Origin: Acidobacteriota bacterium | GTDB taxonomy: Bacteria; Acidobacteriota; Terriglobia; Bryobacterales; Bryobacteraceae | Assembly: GCA_026393985.1 (NCBI GenBank) | Contig: JAPKZB010000075.1 | Span: forward strand, 1 to 55,458 | Direction of reading: 5' to 3' | Length of the DNA stretch: 55,458 bases | In this document: positions 52,985 through 55,458 of the stretch, piece after piece | Numbering within the stretch: position 1 is the first letter of the stretch | How the letters are laid out: each line of letters begins with the position of its first letter | Translations under genes and position numbers: made by a program | Notes under the pieces: generated by a model | Seen by the model: the letters and a program-made list of their open reading frames with translations, nothing else | The model's database searches: none | What the model was told of the DNA's origin: nothing

Positions 52985-54183
52985 CCCAGGCCGACGATAA
53001 AGTTGTGAATCCGGTCCAGGCCCCGCTCGATCTCGTGCATGGAGGTCGCATAGGAGATCCGGATATGCTTGGCTGTCCCGAAGGCCTCGCCCGGCACGAC
53101 GGCGACGTGGGCTTCCGACAGGAGCCGTTCGCAGAAGTCCATAGAGGAGTGGATGCCTTTTTTGCCAAAGGCCACGCTGATGTCGGGATAGGCGTAGAAG
53201 GCGCCCTGCGGTTCGGCCAGGGTGACGCCCGGGATCTGCCGCAAGCGGTCGATGACGAAGCGGCGGCGCTCTTTATAGGCGGCCAGCATGACATCGATGG
53301 AGCCCTGCGGTCCGCGCAGCGCTTCGACGGCCGCCTTCTGGGCAATCGAGGTGGGGTTCGACGTCGAGTGGCTCTGCAGCTTCATCATCGCGTCGATGAC
53401 CGGCTTCGGACCGAGGGCGAAGCCGATGCGCCAACCGGTCATGGCGTAGGTCTTTGACAGCGACCCGGCGACGATGACCGTATCTTTGGCTCCCGGCACT
53501 GAAGCGATCGAGAACGGTTCGCTGTCGTAGAGGAAGCGGCAGTAGCACTCGTCCGTCATTAGCCAGATGTTCCGCTGCGAGGTGACGGCGAAGATGCGTT
53601 CGAACTCTTCGCGCGGCAGCACGGCGCCGCTCGGGTTGCTCGGCGAGTTGATGATGACGAGCTTGGTTTTGGGCGTGATGGCGGCTTCGATCATCTCGGC
53701 GGTCAGGTTGAAGCCGTTGGCCTCGTCGGTTTCGACGAAGACGCAGATGCCACCCGAATAGTTGACGACGTCTTTGTAGGTCACCCAGTAGGGCACGGGG
53801 ATGATGACCTCATCACCGGCGTTGATGACGGCCTGCATGACGCCGAAGATGGCGTGTTTGCCGCCCACGGTGATGACGCATTCGGCCGGGGTGTAGTTAG
53901 TGCCGTAATCGGCCTGATGCCGCGCGCAGACAGCCTGCTTCAGCTCCTGGGTGCCGCCGGCGGGCGTGTACTTGGTGAAGTTCTTGGTCAGCGCTTCAAT
54001 CGCCGCACTCTTGATGTTGTCCGGGGTCGGAAAGTCGGGCTCGCCGGCGCCAAAGTCGACTACGTCGACGCCTTCGCGCCGCATTTTGTCGGCGTCGGCC
54101 GCGACCTTCATGGTGGAGGAGACCGAGATGGTGGCCATGCGGCCGGCCACGGCGAGATTGTCTACATGCACTGGGGAACTCAT
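52981..54183 (-). CDS. aspC: Aspartate/tyrosine/aromatic aminotransferase (class I/II)
   Basis: 400 residues. PLP lysine in AGSLSKTYAMTGWRIG, N-terminal VVDFGAGEPDFPTPDNI, INSPSNPSGA and the Arg near the C-terminus (IRISYA). Fits the aspartate aminotransferase subgroup that transfers amino groups from aspartate to 2-oxoglutarate. The exact amino-acid range cannot be told. Follows coaD by 13 nt. Confidence 0.92.
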   Translation of the reverse strand: MSSPVHVDNLAVAGRMATISVSSTMKVAADADKMRREGVDVVDFGAGEPDFPTPDNIKSAAIEALTKNFTKYTPAGGTQELKQAVCARHQADYGTNYTPAECVITVGGKHAIFGVMQAVINAGDEVIIPVPYWVTYKDVVNYSGGICVFVETDEANGFNLTAEMIEAAITPKTKLVIINSPSNPSGAVLPREEFERIFAVTSQRNIWLMTDECYCRFLYDSEPFSIASVPGAKDTVIVAGSLSKTYAMTGWRIGFALGPKPVIDAMMKLQSHSTSNPTSIAQKAAVEALRGPQGSIDVMLAAYKERRRFVIDRLRQIPGVTLAEPQGAFYAYPDISVAFGKKGIHSSMDFCERLLSEAHVAVVPGEAFGTAKHIRISYATSMHEIERGLDRIHNFIVGLG

Positions 54184-54196
54184 GGGATTGTTTGCT

Positions 54197-54727
54197 TCAC
54201 CTGCTTAGTGGATTCAATAAGGGCGTGGGCCGGAATCGTTCGGCCAAACGCGCCTCCACCGATGCCGGCACAAGGCCGGTGACGTCGCCGCCGAGACGGA
54301 CGACCTCTTTGACGAGCCGCGAACTGATGAACGAGTAGGCCTCGCCCGAGAGCAGAAACATGGTTTCGATTTCGGGGCGCAGCCGCCGGTTCATGAGCGC
54401 CATCTGCAACTCGTATTCGTAGTCGGAGACGGCGCGGATTCCGCGGACAATCAGCGTTGCACCGCGAGCCGTGGCGTGATCGACCAGGAGACCATCGAAG
54501 CTATCGACTTCGACATTGGGCAGTCTCGCGGTGACTTCAAGCAGCATATCCATCCGCTCGGAGACGCTGAAGAGCGGTTGTTTGCCTTCATTGTTGAGAA
54601 CGGAGACGATCAGCCGACCCACGAGGCGGCTGGAACGGGAGATGAGATCGAGGTGACCGTTGGTCAGCGGATCAAACGAGCCAGGGTAGATGGCGACGAC
54701 ACTGTCGGTGGAGGAACTCACGCGCAA
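54197..54727 (-). CDS. coaD: Phosphopantetheine adenylyltransferase
   Basis: 176 residues. Nucleotidyltransferase motif YPGSFDPLTNGHLDLI, then IVRGIRAVSDYEYE and ISSRLVKEVVRLGGDV, all diagnostic for CoaD. Transfers an AMP group from ATP to 4'-phosphopantetheine in coenzyme A synthesis. The start is TTG at 54727 or GTG at 54721; TAAAAT (54736-54741) ends 8 nt before the TTG and no Shine-Dalgarno is present. Confidence 0.96.
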   Translation of the reverse strand: MRVSSSTDSVVAIYPGSFDPLTNGHLDLISRSSRLVGRLIVSVLNNEGKQPLFSVSERMDMLLEVTARLPNVEVDSFDGLLVDHATARGATLIVRGIRAVSDYEYELQMALMNRRLRPEIETMFLLSGEAYSFISSRLVKEVVRLGGDVTGLVPASVEARLAERFRPTPLLNPLSR

Positions 54728-54766
54728 TGCACATTATTTTAGCGGATTCCTGCCCCCGACTCGTGT

Positions 54767-55458
54767 CTAATAACGAAACACGGTTACGACCTGCTCGGTT
54801 TCGCGTCCCTGGGAGTCGCGGGCCGTCAGGGTGATCGTATTGAAACCCGTGGTGAGGCGGATGCCGTTCATGATCCAGGAGTTGGTGCCGGTGGCAGTTC
54901 CGCTCGTGCCGTTGGAGACGCGCCAGGAGACCCGGCTGATGCCGCTGGTGGAGGCGGCGGTGCCGCGGAGGGTGAGCGTCTCGGACGGCCAGAGGAAGCT
55001 GTAGGTGCCGGGATTGGTGAGGGTCAGGCGCGGGGGCAGCGCCGGGTCGGTGGTGGTAGTAGCGACATGGACCTGCAGAGAGCGGCCAATGGTCTTGCGG
55101 GTAGCATCGGAGACCAGCACGGTGACGGTGTTTGTGCCGGGCACAAGGCGGACATCGGGGATGGTCCAGGAGAAGGTTCCGGCGCCAGAGGCGCTCGCCG
55201 AGCCATCTCCCCACATGCCCTTGTCGGTTACCCAGCGGACGACCGGCGTACCGGTCACCCCGGTGACTATGCCGAACATGGGAATCGACATGACGGTGGT
55301 TTGCAGATTGGCGGCCGGGGAGAGGAGTTCGACGGCGAAGGCCGGGGGCGTGGTCGGGGTGGCCGGGGGCGTGGTCGGGGTGGACGGAGGCGTGGTCGGG
55401 GTGGACGGGGGCGTTGTCGGGGTGGACGGAGGCGTCGTCGGGGTGGACGGGGGCGTTG
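54767..55458 (-). CDS. Secreted Ig-like repeat protein, C-terminal part (5' end outside window)
   Basis: The frame is open to the right edge. Upstream of the first Met at 55291 it reads a Thr/Pro heptad repeat (unit STPTTPP), then two Ig-like beta-sandwich units with the pattern RLVPGTNTVTVLVSDATRK and GFNTITLTARDSQGRE. Proteins of this kind are exported and bind polymers or surfaces. No catalytic domain in this part. Confidence 0.8.
   Translation of the reverse strand, partial: TPPSTPTTPPSTPTTPPSTPTTPPSTPTTPPATPTTPPAFAVELLSPAANLQTTVMSIPMFGIVTGVTGTPVVRWVTDKGMWGDGSASASGAGTFSWTIPDVRLVPGTNTVTVLVSDATRKTIGRSLQVHVATTTTDPALPPRLTLTNPGTYSFLWPSETLTLRGTAASTSGISRVSWRVSNGTSGTATGTNSWIMNGIRLTTGFNTITLTARDSQGRETEQVVTVFRY
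55344..55458 (-). repeat. 21-bp tandem repeat (5 full units plus a partial one)
   Basis: Units at 55344-55364, 55365-55385, 55386-55406, 55407-55427 and 55428-55448, continuing to the edge, differ at one to three positions. Each encodes seven residues (STPTTPP). It forms an extended Thr/Pro stalk before the Ig-like units. Confidence 0.9.

Noticed and set aside
55344-55458. CRISPR array at the right edge
   Set aside because: The 21-bp units are directly adjacent with no spacers and encode an in-frame Thr/Pro repeat.

Overview
The window is GC-rich (roughly two thirds G+C by eye) chromosomal DNA from what looks like a soil Acidobacteriota of the Solibacter/Bryobacter lineage. The evidence is gene content: an Oar-like TonB-dependent receptor, a PSD1 cytochrome/DUF1501 pair, IPT/TIG and BACON repeat surface proteins, CehA-type metallohydrolase, DUF1080, DUF362, several Gfo/Idh/MocA oxidoreductases and many secreted beta-propellers. 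No rRNA, phage, insertion sequence, integrase or CRISPR was seen. The taxonomic placement is inference from families, not from a marker gene.

Layout. 1-2077: end of a repeat-rich adhesin-like protein. 2348-11762: secreted catabolic genes (S9 peptidase, ManD-like dehydratase, CehA metallohydrolase as a likely operon; a divergent SelA-like PLP protein; a sulfatase; TspO). 11856-24473: a large TonB-dependent receptor, DUF1080, Gfo/Idh/MocA, the DUF1501/PSD1 pair, two propeller/carboxypeptidase-regulatory proteins behind a good sigma70-type promoter, and a DSD1-type PLP enzyme. 24508-28618: a membrane pseudokinase fused to an FGE-sulfatase-like domain, a small partner gene, tRNA-Lys, DUF362 and a GH5-like glycosidase. 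28718-31557: Gfo/Idh/MocA - homoserine kinase - TIM-barrel operon. 31554-34885: MFS - queC - queE - amidohydrolase operon. 34921-43640: secreted low-complexity protein, threonine synthase, lytic transglycosylase, CE15-like esterase, signal peptidase I, glycosyltransferase, membrane acyltransferase, amidohydrolase. 43637-50760: a compact five-gene operon of extracytoplasmic redox proteins (PQQ-type propeller, cytochrome c-HhH fusion, YVTN propeller, di-heme peroxidase, cupredoxin-like lipoprotein) facing a divergent pair (paralogous PQQ-type propeller plus an SGNH protein that lacks its catalytic Ser and His). 50757-54727: SH3 lipoprotein, manA, aspartate aminotransferase, coaD. The right edge holds the end of another secreted Ig-like protein with a Thr/Pro heptad repeat.

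How it fits together: most genes serve uptake and degradation of plant or microbial polymers (sulfated and uronic-acid glycans, peptides, sugar acids), mixed with housekeeping genes for threonine, queuosine, coenzyme A, protein secretion and mannose phosphate. The strongest candidates for something undescribed are the 43637-50760 redox module, the pseudokinase-FGE fusion, the apparently exported SelA-like and ManD-like enzymes, and a recurrent TANNNT hexamer ending 6-7 nt before start codons, which suggests that leaderless transcription is common here. Starts were chosen by reading ribosome-binding sites and signal peptides, and TTG starts appear unusually often.
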